A DNA stretch of 5,718 bases from Propionibacteriaceae bacterium (GTDB taxonomy: Bacteria; Actinomycetota; Actinomycetes; Propionibacteriales; Propionibacteriaceae): assembly GCA_009781325.1 (NCBI GenBank), contig WQYJ01000139.1, forward strand, positions 1-5,718. Reading direction: 5' to 3'. The notes beneath the pieces were generated by a model that saw only the letters and a program-made list of their open reading frames with translations, was not told the origin of the DNA and made no database searches. The position numbers and the translations under genes are program-made. This document shows positions 5,614-5,718 of the stretch, piece after piece. Positions within the stretch are counted from its first letter, which is position 1. Each line of letters opens with the position of its first letter.

Positions 5614-5718
5614 CTTCATTCCCGACAACCCGTACCTTCTTCTCACCCCTGGTCCACTCTCGACATCTAAGGGCGTACGCAATGCTCTGCTGCGCGATTG
5701 GTGTACCTGGGATGCTGA
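5606..5718 (+). CDS. phnW: 2-Aminoethylphosphonate:pyruvate aminotransferase, N-terminal fragment (cut by window)
   Basis: Only 37 codons are inside the window; the frame is open at the right edge. The N-terminus contains N8-P-Y-L-L-L-T-P-G-P-L-S-T20, then V24-R, A27-L-L-R-D-W-C-T-W-D-A37, the characteristic opening of PhnW, a PLP-dependent fold-type I aminotransferase that converts AEP plus pyruvate to phosphonoacetaldehyde plus alanine. The PLP lysine lies beyond the window. The ATG at 5606 overlaps the phnX stop by 8 bases and has only a weak purine-rich site upstream (AGAAAG, 5591-5596), so translation is probably coupled to phnX. It supplies the substrate of PhnX and confirms the AEP assignment of the transporter. 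Confidence 0.93.
   Translation, partial: MLNFIPDNPYLLLTPGPLSTSKGVRNALLRDWCTWDA

Overview
The window carries most of a 2-aminoethylphosphonate (AEP, ciliatine) import and breakdown operon on the + strand, preceded by an unrelated or unproven pair of cell-envelope genes on the - strand. The organism looks like a Gram-positive actinobacterium of middling GC content (a little above half by eye on sampled lines). Both exported proteins have lipobox signal peptides where a Gram-negative solute-binding protein would be periplasmic, ribosome binding sites are strong (AGGAGG, AAGGAGG), and the unknown lipoprotein is of an acidic, poorly conserved type common in actinobacteria. I cannot name a genus.

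Layout. Bases 1-216 (-): N-terminal part of a small membrane-anchored protein that runs off the left edge. Bases 228-818 (-): a lipoprotein of unknown function, 11 bases upstream of the first and probably cotranscribed with it. Bases 819-1013: a divergent intergenic region with two overlapping perfect inverted repeats (895-910 and 908-936), the best candidate for an operator. Bases 1014-2096 (+): AEP-binding lipoprotein (PhnS/AepX type). Bases 2122-2157: a perfect 13-bp stem-loop without a U tract, between the binding-protein gene and the rest. Bases 2177-3163 (+): ABC ATPase (PhnT type). Bases 3166-4842 (+): a fused double-domain permease (PhnU2 type). Bases 4846-5613 (+): phnX, phosphonoacetaldehyde hydrolase. 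Bases 5606 to the right edge (+): start of phnW, AEP:pyruvate aminotransferase, cut by the window.

How it works together. The lipoprotein captures AEP outside the membrane, and the fused permease with two copies of the ATPase imports it. PhnW moves the amino group to pyruvate, giving phosphonoacetaldehyde and alanine. PhnX then cleaves the C-P bond, giving acetaldehyde and phosphate. The cell gains phosphorus, nitrogen and carbon without the C-P lyase pathway. Spacings of 2, 3 and -8 bases from phnT through phnW indicate one tightly coupled transcript.

The system itself is a known type. The points most worth a second look are a clean 12-residue gap in the cap domain of PhnX, the compound palindrome in front of the operon, and the strong hairpin after the binding-protein gene. 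No regulator gene, mobile element, tRNA/rRNA or CRISPR array is visible.
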